Positions 16,376-24,842 of a stretch of DNA of 64,000 bases are shown piece by piece. How positions within the stretch are numbered: the stretch's first letter is position 1; the number at the start of each line of letters is the position of its first letter. A program made the translations under genes and the position numbers. The stretch is from DAOTVX01 sp034436015 (GTDB taxonomy: Bacteria > Chloroflexota > Anaerolineae > Anaerolineales > Villigracilaceae), in NCBI GenBank assembly GCA_034436015.1, contig DAOTWG010000004.1, forward strand, positions 43,114 to 107,113. The letters are read 5' to 3'. A model generated the notes under the pieces. It was not told the DNA's origin. It ran no database searches and saw only the letters and a list, made by a program, of their open reading frames with translations.

Positions 16376-16407
16376 GATTTTGCTCCATTCTGCAAGAGTA
16401 AACTTGC

Positions 16408-16435
16408 TTGACAAGCCAACTATCGTGATTATAAT
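16408..16435 (+). promoter_or_regulatory. Consensus promoter of tRNA-Leu
   Basis: TTGACA (16408-16413), 16-nt spacer, TATAAT (16430-16435), both perfect, ending 11 nt before the tRNA. It is divergent from plsX. Confidence 0.85.
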
Positions 16436-16446
16436 ACGCCTTGTCT

Positions 16447-16528
16447 GCGCTGGTGCTGGAATTGGCAGACAGGCATGGTTGAGGGCCATGTGCCGCAAGG
16501 CGTGAGGGTTCAAATCCCTCCCAGCGCA
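16447..16528 (+). tRNA. tRNA-Leu (GAG)
   Basis: A type II tRNA of 82 nt without encoded CCA. Acceptor stem gcgctgg / ccagcgc, leucine-type D-loop with ATTGGCAGACAG, anticodon stem catgg / ccatg with loop ttgaggg (anticodon GAG at 16481-16483), long variable arm tgcc-gcaa-ggcg, and T-arm gaggg-ttcaaat-ccctc. It decodes CUC and CUU. Confidence 0.96.
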
Positions 16529-16533
16529 TCGAG

Positions 16534-16568
16534 AGGAAGCGACTGTAACGGTCGCTTCCTTTGTTGTT
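16534..16568 (+). terminator. Terminator of tRNA-Leu
   Basis: Perfect 10-bp stem aggaagcgac / gtcgcttcct with a 7-nt loop, followed by ttgttgttct. Confidence 0.85.
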
Positions 16569-16583
16569 CTGCATCGCTATATT

Positions 16584-16592
16584 TGATACAAT
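16584..16592 (+). promoter_or_regulatory. Extended -10 for nnrD
   Basis: TGA-TACAAT (TACAAT 16587-16592) 19 nt before the ATG; a weak -35 TTGTTC lies at 16564-16569 with a 17-nt spacer, inside the T-tract of the preceding terminator. Confidence 0.45.
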
Positions 16593-16611
16593 ACCACCAG
16601 GAGGTGATAGC

Positions 16612-18246
16612 ATGAAGTTCGTCTCTGTGGCCGAAATGCGCGCAATCGAGCAGCAGGCTGACGCCAGCGGATTGACGTATGCGCAGATGATGGCGAACGC
16701 CGGTCGCAATCTCGCCGAAGAGGTGCGTCGCCTTGTTCCGACAGAGGACGAAGAAAAGCAAGTCGTCGGTCTGGTTGGTCCAGGGAATAATGGTGGCGAC
16801 ACGTTGGTTGCTCTGTTCCATCTCGCGCAATGGGGTTGGCAGGCGCACGCCTACCTCGTCCAACGCCGTCCGGAGGGGGATGAACTCGTGCAACGGCTGG
16901 AACAAGTAGGAGGGAACATCACGCCGGCGCGCGGCGACGAAGGGTTCATCCGCCTACAGGCGCTGGTCGCCTCTGCCGATATTCTACTGGATGGCTTGCT
17001 AGGCACGGGGTTCAAGCCCCCTTTGAAGGAAGAGATCGGTCAGGTATTGACCGCGACTCGGTTAGCAATAGCGGCCCTGGAACAGCCGCCGCTGGTAGTT
17101 GCTGTGGATTGCCCCTCCGGCGTGGACTGCGACAGTGGCGAGGCGGTCGCCGAGTGCTTGCAAGCCGATGTCACGGTGACGATGGCAGCCGTCAAGCATG
17201 GGCTGCTTAAGATGCCTGCCTATGCGCGGGTGGGAGAGTTGCGCGCCGTGCCCATCGGCGCGCTCGACGATCTGCCTGCTTGGAAAAACATTCGAGACGA
17301 GGTAGTGGATGAGGCGCTGATGGCCCGCCTCCTGCCCGCGCGTCCATTGAATGCACACAAAGGGACTTTCGGCACAGCAGTGATTGTCGCCGGTTCGGTC
17401 AATTACACCGGCGCGGCCTTGCTGGCCGGCAAAGCCGCCTATCGCGCCGGCGCCGGTCTGGTCACAATGGCCATTCCGACACCGCTCCACGCCGCGTTGG
17501 CCGGTCAATTGCCGGAGGCCACCTGGATACTCTTGCCGCATGAAATCGGGGTCATCGCCGCCGATGCCGTGGAGGTGCTGGCAGACAATCTCGAACGCGC
17601 GACCGCGCTCCTGCTTGGCCCTGGCCTAGGTCTGGAAGATACAACGGCGGAATTTGTCTCCGGTTTGCTGGAGCATGGATCGAGAAAAGGGATACGCGGC
17701 CAGATCGGCTTTGTGCGTCGGGATGCACAGAAGGTTGAGAAATCGTTTGTCATGCCGTCGCTGGTCGTAGATGCAGACGCCTTGAAATTGTTGACAAAAC
17801 TGGAGAACTGGCCGCGTCGTTTGCCCGCGAACACGATTCTCACTCCTCATCCGGGCGAGATGTCCATCCTAACCGGTCTTTCCATAGCAGAAATTCAAGG
17901 TAATCGTCTGGAAACCGCTCGCCGCTTCGCGCACGAATGGCAACACGTTGTCGTTCTCAAAGGCGCATTTACGGTTATCGCGGCGCCGGACGGACGGACT
18001 TCGACGATACCGATAGCGACGCCGGCGCTCGCGCGCGCCGGCACGGGCGACGTATTAGCAGGGCTTATGGTTGGACTGCGCGCACAGGGAATGGACGCCT
18101 ACGACGCCGCGCGCGCGGCGGCCTGGATTCACGCCCAAGCCGGTTTACACGCGGCAGAGTGGCGCGGCAGTTCGGCATCCGTTCTCGCCGGCGATGTGCT
18201 GGAGATGATTCCGCACATCCTGGCGGAAATCGAGACAATCAGCTGA
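16612..18246 (+). CDS. nnrD: Bifunctional NAD(P)H-hydrate epimerase/dehydratase
   Basis: A 544-residue two-domain repair enzyme. The N-terminal YjeF_N epimerase (about 1-220) interconverts R- and S-NAD(P)H hydrate and shows VVGLVGPGNNGGDTLVA and DCPSGVDCDSG. The C-terminal ribokinase-like ADP-dependent dehydratase (about 235-535) converts the hydrate back to NAD(P)H and shows KGTFGTAVIVAGSVNYTGAA, RAGAGLVTMA, NTILTPHPGEMSIL, VVVLKGAFTVI and ARAGTGDVLAGL with the catalytic aspartate. ATG 16612 was chosen because AGGAGGTGAT lies just upstream (16599-16608). Convergent with the nucleotidase-like gene, 21 nt apart. Confidence 0.95.
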   Translation: MKFVSVAEMRAIEQQADASGLTYAQMMANAGRNLAEEVRRLVPTEDEEKQVVGLVGPGNNGGDTLVALFHLAQWGWQAHAYLVQRRPEGDELVQRLEQVGGNITPARGDEGFIRLQALVASADILLDGLLGTGFKPPLKEEIGQVLTATRLAIAALEQPPLVVAVDCPSGVDCDSGEAVAECLQADVTVTMAAVKHGLLKMPAYARVGELRAVPIGALDDLPAWKNIRDEVVDEALMARLLPARPLNAHKGTFGTAVIVAGSVNYTGAALLAGKAAYRAGAGLVTMAIPTPLHAALAGQLPEATWILLPHEIGVIAADAVEVLADNLERATALLLGPGLGLEDTTAEFVSGLLEHGSRKGIRGQIGFVRRDAQKVEKSFVMPSLVVDADALKLLTKLENWPRRLPANTILTPHPGEMSILTGLSIAEIQGNRLETARRFAHEWQHVVVLKGAFTVIAAPDGRTSTIPIATPALARAGTGDVLAGLMVGLRAQGMDAYDAARAAAWIHAQAGLHAAEWRGSSASVLAGDVLEMIPHILAEIETIS

Positions 18247-18267
18247 AAGAGTACGCCGGCTTCCCTC

Positions 18268-19707
18268 CTACGGCAAAATCTCGTCCAGCGGTTGTGTGGG
18301 CGAGGTCGGGTGAGCAGCAAGCCAGTCAATCACTGCTTGCCGCCAGTCAATGCCGGTGTCGGAGGTCATGGCGGGAGCAAACTGACGAACGTCATAGTGA
18401 ACGTACAAGGCCTGCGGCAACAAAACAAGGTATCGGACATCAGGCTCCAGCGGCGCGCCGTTTTCCAGAAGATACTGACCGTTCCTCTCCACCAAGCCGC
18501 CGTAGAGTGGCCGATGCTTCTCGAGCAAGGCGAGAATTTGCTCTCCGCTCAGGGAAACAGCCAAAAGCGAGTTGTTCGTAGGAAGAATATCGAACCAGAG
18601 CGCAGGAGTCAGATAGCCGGCAGGAATTGGCCGAGCGATGTAGCGAGGGTTGGCCAATGCGATCTGCGCCTGAGGATAAGCGCTGAGCCAGGCCTGAGTC
18701 AAAAGGCTGGCCATGGCCGCCGATTCACGTCCGACAGGGCGACGGAGATACCCGATTGCCTTGTTTAACGCAGGCGGGAGGGCAGCGCGCCAACGCGCAA
18801 CCAGATGTTCGAGTCTGGGATCGCTCCTGCCGGGCAAATTGCGCACATACACAGAACGCAGGTCGGCAACCTGCTTTGTGGATTTGTCGAAGTAGAGATC
18901 AATCCGGAGATAGCCATCCCAAAACGAACCGCTTTGCACAAGCAAGACCCCGTCCACCACATCGTTGACCACCTCGTGGCAGTGACCGCCGCCCAGAACG
19001 GCAATTCCTTCCTGCGCCGCTAAAGGGGCAAGTCGGTAGGCCTCCGATTTGCAAAGATGACCGATCAGAATCAGCAATTCGGCTCCGGCCGCGCGCGCTT
19101 GCGCGGCCGCGTCTCGTAAGGCCAACTCATAGGGGATGAGACGCAGACCCTCGACTGCTGTTGGGTTGGTATCTGTCAAAAGTTCACCGGTCGTCAGGCC
19201 AAGGATGCCAACAGAAACTCGATTGACCTCCACTACAGTAAAGGGGCGCAAGAAATCCGGCCAGTTTCCGTCCCCATCGCGAACGTTTGCTGCCAGGAAG
19301 GGGAAATGCGCCTGCCGCGCGCGTTGACGCAAGGCTCCCAGGCCAAAATCGAAATCGTGATTGCCGAGCGCGGCCGCGTCGTATCCCATGGTGTTCATAG
19401 CCTCTACCGTCGACTCGCCCTGAAAGTAGGTGGAGAGCACCGGCCCAGTCCACATATCTCCGCCATCCAGAATCAAGAAACGACCGCTCCCGCCGGCCAT
19501 CTCTCTGTCCCAGCGAGCCATGATTCCTGCCGCCCCCGCACCGCCCTTCGTCTTCTCCAGATGACCGTGAACATCATTGGTATAGAGAATCACGAGATGG
19601 CGCACGGTTTCCGTCTCCACCGGCCGACGGAAACTCTCGAAGGCGCCCAAAAGCAACAGCAGGACAAGCAGGCTCAAGGCTACAAGGAAAAATCTACGCA
19701 GAGTCAT
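18268..19707 (-). CDS. Membrane-anchored 5'-nucleotidase-like metallophosphoesterase
   Basis: A 479-residue UshA/CD73-type enzyme. An N-terminal hydrophobic segment (FFLVALSLLVLLLLLGAF) acts as signal anchor. The calcineurin-like domain follows with all expected metal sites: ILYTNDVHGHLE, LDGGDMWTGP, ALGNHDFDFG, IGHLCKSEA and GGGHCHEVV. The C-terminal substrate domain has TNNSLLAVSLSGEQIL, matching the family's aromatic/NSLL region. Expected activity is hydrolysis of nucleotides or other phosphate esters outside the cytoplasm. The ATG at 19707 has GAGG 6 nt upstream; two earlier in-frame starts do not. It is the last gene of the operon with the two sulfatase-like proteins. Confidence 0.87.
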   Translation of the reverse strand: MTLRRFFLVALSLLVLLLLLGAFESFRRPVETETVRHLVILYTNDVHGHLEKTKGGAGAAGIMARWDREMAGGSGRFLILDGGDMWTGPVLSTYFQGESTVEAMNTMGYDAAALGNHDFDFGLGALRQRARQAHFPFLAANVRDGDGNWPDFLRPFTVVEVNRVSVGILGLTTGELLTDTNPTAVEGLRLIPYELALRDAAAQARAAGAELLILIGHLCKSEAYRLAPLAAQEGIAVLGGGHCHEVVNDVVDGVLLVQSGSFWDGYLRIDLYFDKSTKQVADLRSVYVRNLPGRSDPRLEHLVARWRAALPPALNKAIGYLRRPVGRESAAMASLLTQAWLSAYPQAQIALANPRYIARPIPAGYLTPALWFDILPTNNSLLAVSLSGEQILALLEKHRPLYGGLVERNGQYLLENGAPLEPDVRYLVLLPQALYVHYDVRQFAPAMTSDTGIDWRQAVIDWLAAHPTSPTQPLDEILP

Positions 19708-19744
19708 CGGCAACCTCATCGGCAAGTCGCGGCGCCAGAGATGG

Positions 19745-21289
19745 TCATGGCACGACTTCCACTTCCACCGCGCAGTCATTTGCCATCTCTTGAAAGTCGT
19801 AAGGGGCGCTATAAGAAGAAAAGTAGCTCCGGTCGTGCAGCAGGGGATAATCGGCCTGAAAGTAGGCGTTGAAGACCAGGCGGAAGGAATTAACCGGCGA
19901 AATGGAAGAATAGAGCCCCCTCGCTCCAGAGGGAAAGAAATAGGCGTTCAAGATTTTCATCCGGTCGCGCCACGAGGAAAAACCGGGACCATGATCGCCT
20001 TGCAGGATAATGATCGGGGGCTGAGAGGAGGCGGAAATCACTTGTTGCAGCACCGCTATCATACTCGCGCTGATGAACTCGACTTGTTCGCGATACCCCT
20101 GACGATATTGCTCCGAGGTATAGTGGCTTTCCAGCGTTTGGGAACCGCTATCCCTAACTTCACCCTTTGGCCCGAACACAAAAGGAGGATGAGGCGCGAT
20201 GATGTGAACAAAAACAAACTTTGGGCCTTCCAGCGCGGCTACCTTTGGCAACATCTCCAGAGCGTACACGGTGCGCTCCCGAAAAACGGTTGCGCTTTCG
20301 ACGTTCATACGCACGATTCCCGCGTCTGCCAGCGCCAGCCCGAAGGAAGAGCGCAATAGGAGAGCCTCGAATTCGCTGAGATGACCGCGAAGCGGCGGCG
20401 AAAGGTACCAGTCCGCATTCGGCCATTCGGACCAGATAAAACCGGAAGCAAAACTGACCACACGGTAGCCGTTGGCTTCCAGAATGCGCCGGACAAGACT
20501 CTGGCGCGACAACGTAACGAGTAACGCGTCATTCGCGTCGTTGTTCGGCTCTACCCCTAACTTCTCAAGATAATCCATATTCAACGTAGAGGCAATGGCA
20601 AACTGAGTTTGGGCATAGTTGCTCTGACTGCACGGAGCAACGTAAAACCCCATCTCGCTCAGACCGCGCAGAAAGAACGTGTTGTCTATATCGTAAACCG
20701 CTTGCAGTGTATCCGAGCGGCCATAAGAATCCAAAATGATATAGTAAATATCCGGCCAGCTGCCTTGACCTGCTCCATCGAACGGCGCGTTTGTAAGAAC
20801 GATTTGAGGCTGGACTCTGGACTGTAGCCAATGAAACCGGCCTATCTGAGTCAGGGAGATTAAAGTCAGGAAACCGGCGGCCAGATTCAGAACAAGGGTG
20901 ATACGCGCCAACGGCAACGCTTTACGCGTGGCCCAGAAGATAGACAAGCCAGCCAGCACACCCCAAAGTGGAACCAGGTATCGTCCTCGTCCGATAGAGG
21001 GGCTGATTTCCCGCAACGTCCAGTACACATGTCCATAGGAAAAGAAAAGCAAAATCAGCAATGCAGTCAGAAGCGCCGAGCGCTGCCAACTCTTGAGAAA
21101 AAGGGTCAATACGCTCCACACTAGCCAAGCGCCGACGATAGAAAGGATAAGCGGTCGGATGATGACTCCCAGGCGAATCTGGTTGAGGTTCACAGCAGCC
21201 AAGGCCAGCACCGGATAGGCAGCCAGCCATGTCACAAACCAGGGCTGCTGCAAGAAACGATTAACAACTCGTTGGGATGGTGATGTCAT
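19745..21289 (-). CDS. Membrane sulfatase/phosphoglycerol transferase-like protein, paralogue A
   Basis: A 514-residue membrane enzyme. About five N-terminal helices span residues 18-165 (WLAAYPVLALAAVNL, ILSIVGAWLVWSVLTLFL, LLTALLILLFFSYG, LVPLWGVLAGLSIFWAT, ITLVLNLAAGFLTLISL). An extracytoplasmic alkaline-phosphatase-superfamily domain follows, with IYYIILDSYGRSDTL (metal Asp and candidate Ser nucleophile), FVHIIAPHPPFVFGP and IILQGDHGPG (metal Asp-His). The architecture resembles LtaS/OpgB-type phosphoglycerol or phosphoethanolamine transferases as much as sulfatases. It is strikingly similar to the protein encoded at 22223-23800, including MGFYVAPCSQSNY and SPVNSFR blocks, so the two are paralogues. 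Its start overlaps the dehydrogenase stop by 29 nt. Confidence 0.8.
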   Translation of the reverse strand: MTSPSQRVVNRFLQQPWFVTWLAAYPVLALAAVNLNQIRLGVIIRPLILSIVGAWLVWSVLTLFLKSWQRSALLTALLILLFFSYGHVYWTLREISPSIGRGRYLVPLWGVLAGLSIFWATRKALPLARITLVLNLAAGFLTLISLTQIGRFHWLQSRVQPQIVLTNAPFDGAGQGSWPDIYYIILDSYGRSDTLQAVYDIDNTFFLRGLSEMGFYVAPCSQSNYAQTQFAIASTLNMDYLEKLGVEPNNDANDALLVTLSRQSLVRRILEANGYRVVSFASGFIWSEWPNADWYLSPPLRGHLSEFEALLLRSSFGLALADAGIVRMNVESATVFRERTVYALEMLPKVAALEGPKFVFVHIIAPHPPFVFGPKGEVRDSGSQTLESHYTSEQYRQGYREQVEFISASMIAVLQQVISASSQPPIIILQGDHGPGFSSWRDRMKILNAYFFPSGARGLYSSISPVNSFRLVFNAYFQADYPLLHDRSYFSSYSAPYDFQEMANDCAVEVEVVP

Positions 21290-22226
21290 GGGCTATTCCT
21301 AGACCATCAAGCAGGTTCTTGATGGTATTCCAGTGAACTCTTTCCCAAGCAATCGGGCTCGAATTGGAATTGTGCGGCGCCAGCATCACGTTGTCCATTT
21401 GGCGCAATGGACTATCGGCCGGCAATGGCTCCACCTCGAACACATCCAGAGCAGCGCCGGCAATAATCCCCTGTTGCAACGCCTCGACCAGGGCTTGCTC
21501 GTCCACGATCGGACCGCGCGCGGTATTGATTAACACAGCATGGGGGCGCATCAAACGCAATGTGCGGGCGTTGATGAGATGGTAGGAGGTGGGGTTCAAA
21601 TCACAATTAACGGAAACGAAATCGGACTGGCCCAGCAACGCTTCCAGCGAGGTCATGTAAACGCCGCTTTCCGTGAGGAAGACATGATCAATCTCCTCAA
21701 TATCGTTCCCGAATACGGTCATACCAAACGCGCGAGCGCGACGTGCAACTGCCTTGCCGATGTTGCCAACGCCAATAATTCCTAGCGTACACTCGCTCAG
21801 CGAGCGACCTTGCACTTTCTCCCAGACGCCGGCCTTCATGGCTTTATCCATCCAGGGTTGCCGGCGTGCAAAGGCCAACATATATCCCAGGACGCTATCG
21901 GCCACAGGTAGGGTGAAAGCATTCGGCGTACGGTAAATTCTGACGCCAAGCCTGGCGGCAGCCTGTAAGTCAATGGAGTCAATGCCGGTGCCCCATTTGG
22001 AAATCACTTTCAGACGCGGCGCACAGGCCTCGAGCACGCGCGCCGTGTAACGGTCGTCTCCGCAGATCGCGCCATCGAACTGACCGGCGTATTGTAATAA
22101 ATCGTCTTCCTCCAACCGTTCGCGAACCGGGGGCGTGATCAAGCACAACCCATAGTTTTCCACTATGGGGCGAAAACGATCGAGAACAGGGAGCATATAG
22201 GGAGCGGAGAGCAAAACTGTGGTCAT
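21261..22226 (-). CDS. D-isomer-specific 2-hydroxyacid dehydrogenase
   Basis: A 321-residue NAD-dependent oxidoreductase of the phosphoglycerate dehydrogenase group. Seen are the substrate-domain KWGTGIDSIDLQAA, the Rossmann glycine motif LGIIGVGNIGKAVA, VSVNCDLNPTSYHLIN, LINTARGPIVDEQALVEAL with the active-site arginine, FEVEPLP with the glutamate, and APHNSN in place of the usual catalytic-His motif HxxS/G. It lacks the ACT-type regulatory tail of SerA. The ATG at 22226 overlaps the stop of the upstream sulfatase-like gene (ATGA). Being placed between two paralogous membrane transferases, it probably makes or modifies a precursor for them rather than serving serine synthesis. Confidence 0.88.
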   Translation of the reverse strand: MTTVLLSAPYMLPVLDRFRPIVENYGLCLITPPVRERLEEDDLLQYAGQFDGAICGDDRYTARVLEACAPRLKVISKWGTGIDSIDLQAAARLGVRIYRTPNAFTLPVADSVLGYMLAFARRQPWMDKAMKAGVWEKVQGRSLSECTLGIIGVGNIGKAVARRARAFGMTVFGNDIEEIDHVFLTESGVYMTSLEALLGQSDFVSVNCDLNPTSYHLINARTLRLMRPHAVLINTARGPIVDEQALVEALQQGIIAGAALDVFEVEPLPADSPLRQMDNVMLAPHNSNSSPIAWERVHWNTIKNLLDGLGIAHDITIPTSC

Positions 22227-23800
22227 GGCTGTTTCCTTGCCTTGCAAGGATTAGGAACGAAGGTGAATTTGTAGATTTTCGGCACGGGCGAGGCGTAACT
22301 GTAATCCGGTAAAAGAGTAAAATGAGCGTCAAAGTAAGCGTTGAAAATCACGCGAAAGGAATTCACCGGCGAAATCGAGGGGTAGAGAATCTCCTGATGG
22401 CCTGGCAGGTAATACGCGTTCAGGATATCGAACGCGCGCTCCCTGGGCTGCAACCAGGGGCCATGATCCCCCTGGAGGATGATGAGCGGCGGCGTCTCCG
22501 ACTCGACGATGATACGCGCCACAATCTCCTCGAGCTGGCTGTTAAGGAAAGTCAGAGCCGCCGTGTAACCCTCGGCATATTTCGCAAAAGTGTACTTCCC
22601 CTCGGCGTTTAAGTATTGCGTCGCGTCGACCTCCTCTCCATGTGGCCCGAAGACAAAAGGAGGATGGGGAAGGACGAGGTGGGCGAAGACGAACTTTGGC
22701 CCAGGTGCACGCGGCAATTCGCGCAGCGTCTCGAGCGCGAGCAACGTGCGTTCCCGAAAATTTTGCGCTCCCAGGGGATCGAATTGGATAATCCCACTTT
22801 CCAGCAACTGACGGGTAAGCGTAGTGCGGAGCAAAAGCGCCTCGAATTCATTCAGATTCGGGCTTAGAGGAGACGGTGCGATGAACTCATCGGCGTCGGT
22901 CCACTCGCTCCAGGCAAAGCCGGTGGCAAAGGCAATTGTCCGATAACCGTTCTCCTCCAGAATCTGGCGGACAACGCTATGCTTGAGATCCTCAAAAATG
23001 GGGGAGCGACTGGTGGCCTCCGGCGTGAGTTCTGGGTGGAGGCGTTGAATATAGCCCATGTTCAGGGAAGAGGCTAACGAAATGTCCGTACGTCCATAAT
23101 TGCTCTGGCTACAGGAAGCCACATAGAACCCCATAGACTGCAAACTTTGGAGAAACCGACCGTTGTCATAGCGGTATAGCGCCTGGAGACGATCTGCGCG
23201 CGCATACGAGTCCACGACGAGGTAATATATATCGGGCGGCGACTGGTCAGTGGGGAGATGCATGCTCGGGGATAGCGCACGATCGTCAGACAATGTTTTT
23301 GCACGGGCCGGCCTCGCCGCGTTTATCACACACTGACCGGCAGCAAAGACCACCAACCCTAGTGTGAGGCTGTTCAGCACTACAGCGCCACGGGAAAAAT
23401 CCACAGGGCGCGCAATCGCCCAAAAAATCAGGAGAACGAACGCCATCGTGAGAAGAGGCAAGGCCAGGTTGAGATTGGCAACGTGTTCTTTCCGCAGGAA
23501 CGAATACAGGTGCCCATAGGCGAAGAAGACCACTTCCAACAGCAAGAGAGCCAACGCCGCGCGATGATTCGAGCGTAGCATCCATTGCAACACCCAGAAC
23601 AACACTCCTGCCATCAGCACAGATACAACCAAGGAACGCAAGGCGGCGATCCATGCCACCTCGCTCTCATTTACCGCCAACAAGGCAAGGATAGGATATA
23701 GGCTGAAAAGAAAGGGATAACAGGGAAAATCAACCAGATGAGCCAGGCGTTGTTTCACAACGGTTATCTGAAAGCGAACTAGAAAACAGACTAGGAACAT
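22223..23800 (-). CDS. Membrane sulfatase/phosphoglycerol transferase-like protein, paralogue B
   Basis: A 525-residue protein with the same plan as the product of 19745-21289. Four or five N-terminal helices (FSLYPILALLAV, SLVVSVLMAGVLFWVL, LALLLLEVVFFAYGHL, LLTMAFVLLIFWAI, LGLVVFAAGQCV) are followed by an extracytoplasmic domain with IYYLVVDSYARADRLQALY, MGFYVASCSQSNYGRTD, FVFAHLVLPHPPFVFGP and LIILQGDHGPW. The Asp-Ser pair and Asp-His pair would ligate metals. The start overlaps the cytidylyltransferase stop by 10 nt, so translation is coupled. The transferred group is unknown; a phospho-alditol or sulfate on a surface polymer is the natural guess. Confidence 0.8.
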   Translation of the reverse strand: MFLVCFLVRFQITVVKQRLAHLVDFPCYPFLFSLYPILALLAVNESEVAWIAALRSLVVSVLMAGVLFWVLQWMLRSNHRAALALLLLEVVFFAYGHLYSFLRKEHVANLNLALPLLTMAFVLLIFWAIARPVDFSRGAVVLNSLTLGLVVFAAGQCVINAARPARAKTLSDDRALSPSMHLPTDQSPPDIYYLVVDSYARADRLQALYRYDNGRFLQSLQSMGFYVASCSQSNYGRTDISLASSLNMGYIQRLHPELTPEATSRSPIFEDLKHSVVRQILEENGYRTIAFATGFAWSEWTDADEFIAPSPLSPNLNEFEALLLRTTLTRQLLESGIIQFDPLGAQNFRERTLLALETLRELPRAPGPKFVFAHLVLPHPPFVFGPHGEEVDATQYLNAEGKYTFAKYAEGYTAALTFLNSQLEEIVARIIVESETPPLIILQGDHGPWLQPRERAFDILNAYYLPGHQEILYPSISPVNSFRVIFNAYFDAHFTLLPDYSYASPVPKIYKFTFVPNPCKARKQP

Positions 23801-24459
23801 TGCTCACGCAGGAGAAAATCGCAAATGGCAAAATCCAGTTCCTCATCAATATCCCAGGCCTCCGCCGCGTCAATCGCAAACATCAGCGGACGCTCGCCAA
23901 GGCGGTTGCGGCGTGTGAGCAGACCTTGACGGGTGAAAATGTACAGGCACGAATTCTCCATGTACACAGGAGGCAAATCCTGGGTTTGCAACAGAATCGC
24001 CGGATTATGGTTAATGGGGCGCGTGAGCGCATCCCAAAGACGCACTCGCAGAGGGGTGACCGAGAAGAGCGAATCGTAGGACGGATAGTTTGTCAGAAAC
24101 GTCTGGATGGCGCGAGAAATTGTATCCGCGCGCAGGAGAGGATTCGTGCTGTGGGTTTGCAGATAGAACTCCGCGGCAATCTGCTCGGTGTCGTAGGTCA
24201 GAATCTCGTTCATCGGCACGACATCTCCGCGCAGATGTTCCGGGCGTGGTAGAACGGTAACCTGCGGAAAATCGCGGCGCAGGCCCTCCATAATGGGTTC
24301 CGAATCCGTATCTACCGCAATGCGTTCAATTTCCGGCACAGCCAACAAGGTCTCCAAGATGTGCTGATAGAGCGGTTTCCCGGCCAGCAGACGGTAATTC
24401 TTACCCGGCACACGCTGGCTGTGATGACGCATGGGAACAAGAGCAACCAAAGACGGCAT
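23791..24459 (-). CDS. CMP-sialic acid synthetase-like cytidylyltransferase
   Basis: A 222-residue nucleotidyltransferase of the NeuA/KdsB-like family, which couples CTP to an acidic sugar. The N-terminal nucleotide-binding loop is ALVPMRHHSQRVPGKNYRLLAGKPL, matching the (R)xGSKxxPxKN pattern with the glycine-serine changed to HHSQRVPGKN. Further motifs are IAVDTDSEPIM, LQTHSTNPLLRADTI (family LLQPTSPLR replaced by LQTHSTNPLLR) and an acidic DIDEELDFAICDFLL at the end. The QTHSTNP variant is typical of a branch of uncertain sugar specificity. It heads the operon with the paralogous membrane transferases and has a TATAAT box upstream. Confidence 0.83.
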   Translation of the reverse strand: MPSLVALVPMRHHSQRVPGKNYRLLAGKPLYQHILETLLAVPEIERIAVDTDSEPIMEGLRRDFPQVTVLPRPEHLRGDVVPMNEILTYDTEQIAAEFYLQTHSTNPLLRADTISRAIQTFLTNYPSYDSLFSVTPLRVRLWDALTRPINHNPAILLQTQDLPPVYMENSCLYIFTRQGLLTRRNRLGERPLMFAIDAAEAWDIDEELDFAICDFLLREQCS

Positions 24460-24491
24460 AAAGACGAAGACTCCTGAAACGGTTTGCAGTA

Positions 24492-24497
24492 ATTATA
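24492..24497 (-). promoter_or_regulatory. -10 box of the cytidylyltransferase operon
   Basis: Minus-strand TATAAT 32 nt before the ATG at 24459, with a T-rich but poor -35 region (tttttc at 24515-24520, 17-nt spacer). Confidence 0.45.
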
Positions 24498-24545
24498 ACG
24501 CCCGGCCGGAAAAAGAAAAAACCGCCCTGGAGCCGGCGGAAAAAG

Positions 24546-24620
24546 TCGGGGCGGGCGGAATTGAACCGCCGACCTCTGCGTCCCGAACGCAGCGCTCTAA
24601 CCGGGCTGAGCCACGCCCCG
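24546..24620 (-). tRNA. tRNA-Pro (CGG)
   Basis: 75 nt without encoded CCA. Acceptor stem cggggcg / cgccccg, discriminator A, anticodon stem ctgcg / cgcag with loop ttcggga (anticodon CGG, complement of 24583-24585), T-arm ggcgg-ttcaatt-ccgcc. Decodes CCG. Confidence 0.95.
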
Positions 24621-24635
24621 AATCAAGCAGGAAGG

Positions 24636-24664
24636 ATTATAACCTTCCCCTGTAGATTTGACAA
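24636..24664 (-). promoter_or_regulatory. Promoter of tRNA-Pro
   Basis: Minus-strand TTGTCA (24659-24664), 17-nt spacer, TATAAT (24636-24641), ending 15 nt before the tRNA. Confidence 0.75.
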
Positions 24665-24699
24665 GCCGCATCGGTGACGATGTGCACGCAAGCGTTGTT

Positions 24700-24744
24700 G
24701 GCGGCATGGCCGCCGTAGCACAACTCCTATAGGAGTTGTGCTAC
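24700..24744. repeat. Hairpin plus perfect 30-bp palindrome
   Basis: 24700-24714 is a hairpin ggcggc-atg-gccgcc. It directly abuts 24715-24744, a perfect palindrome whose left half is gtagcacaactccta and right half its exact reverse complement, with no loop. No T-tract follows. The 222-nt gap between tRNA-Pro and the MFS gene holds only this and the tRNA promoter. It resembles a REP/MITE-like dispersed element or an operator for a dimeric regulator. Confidence 0.7.
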
Positions 24745-24842
24745 TACCATTTTGCGTGGACAGCGGTGGTGAGCTTTCCCAACCCGTCGGCTTGGGCAAG
24801 CCGTTCGCCAGCCAAGAGTCGTTCGAACGATTCCGACCATCG

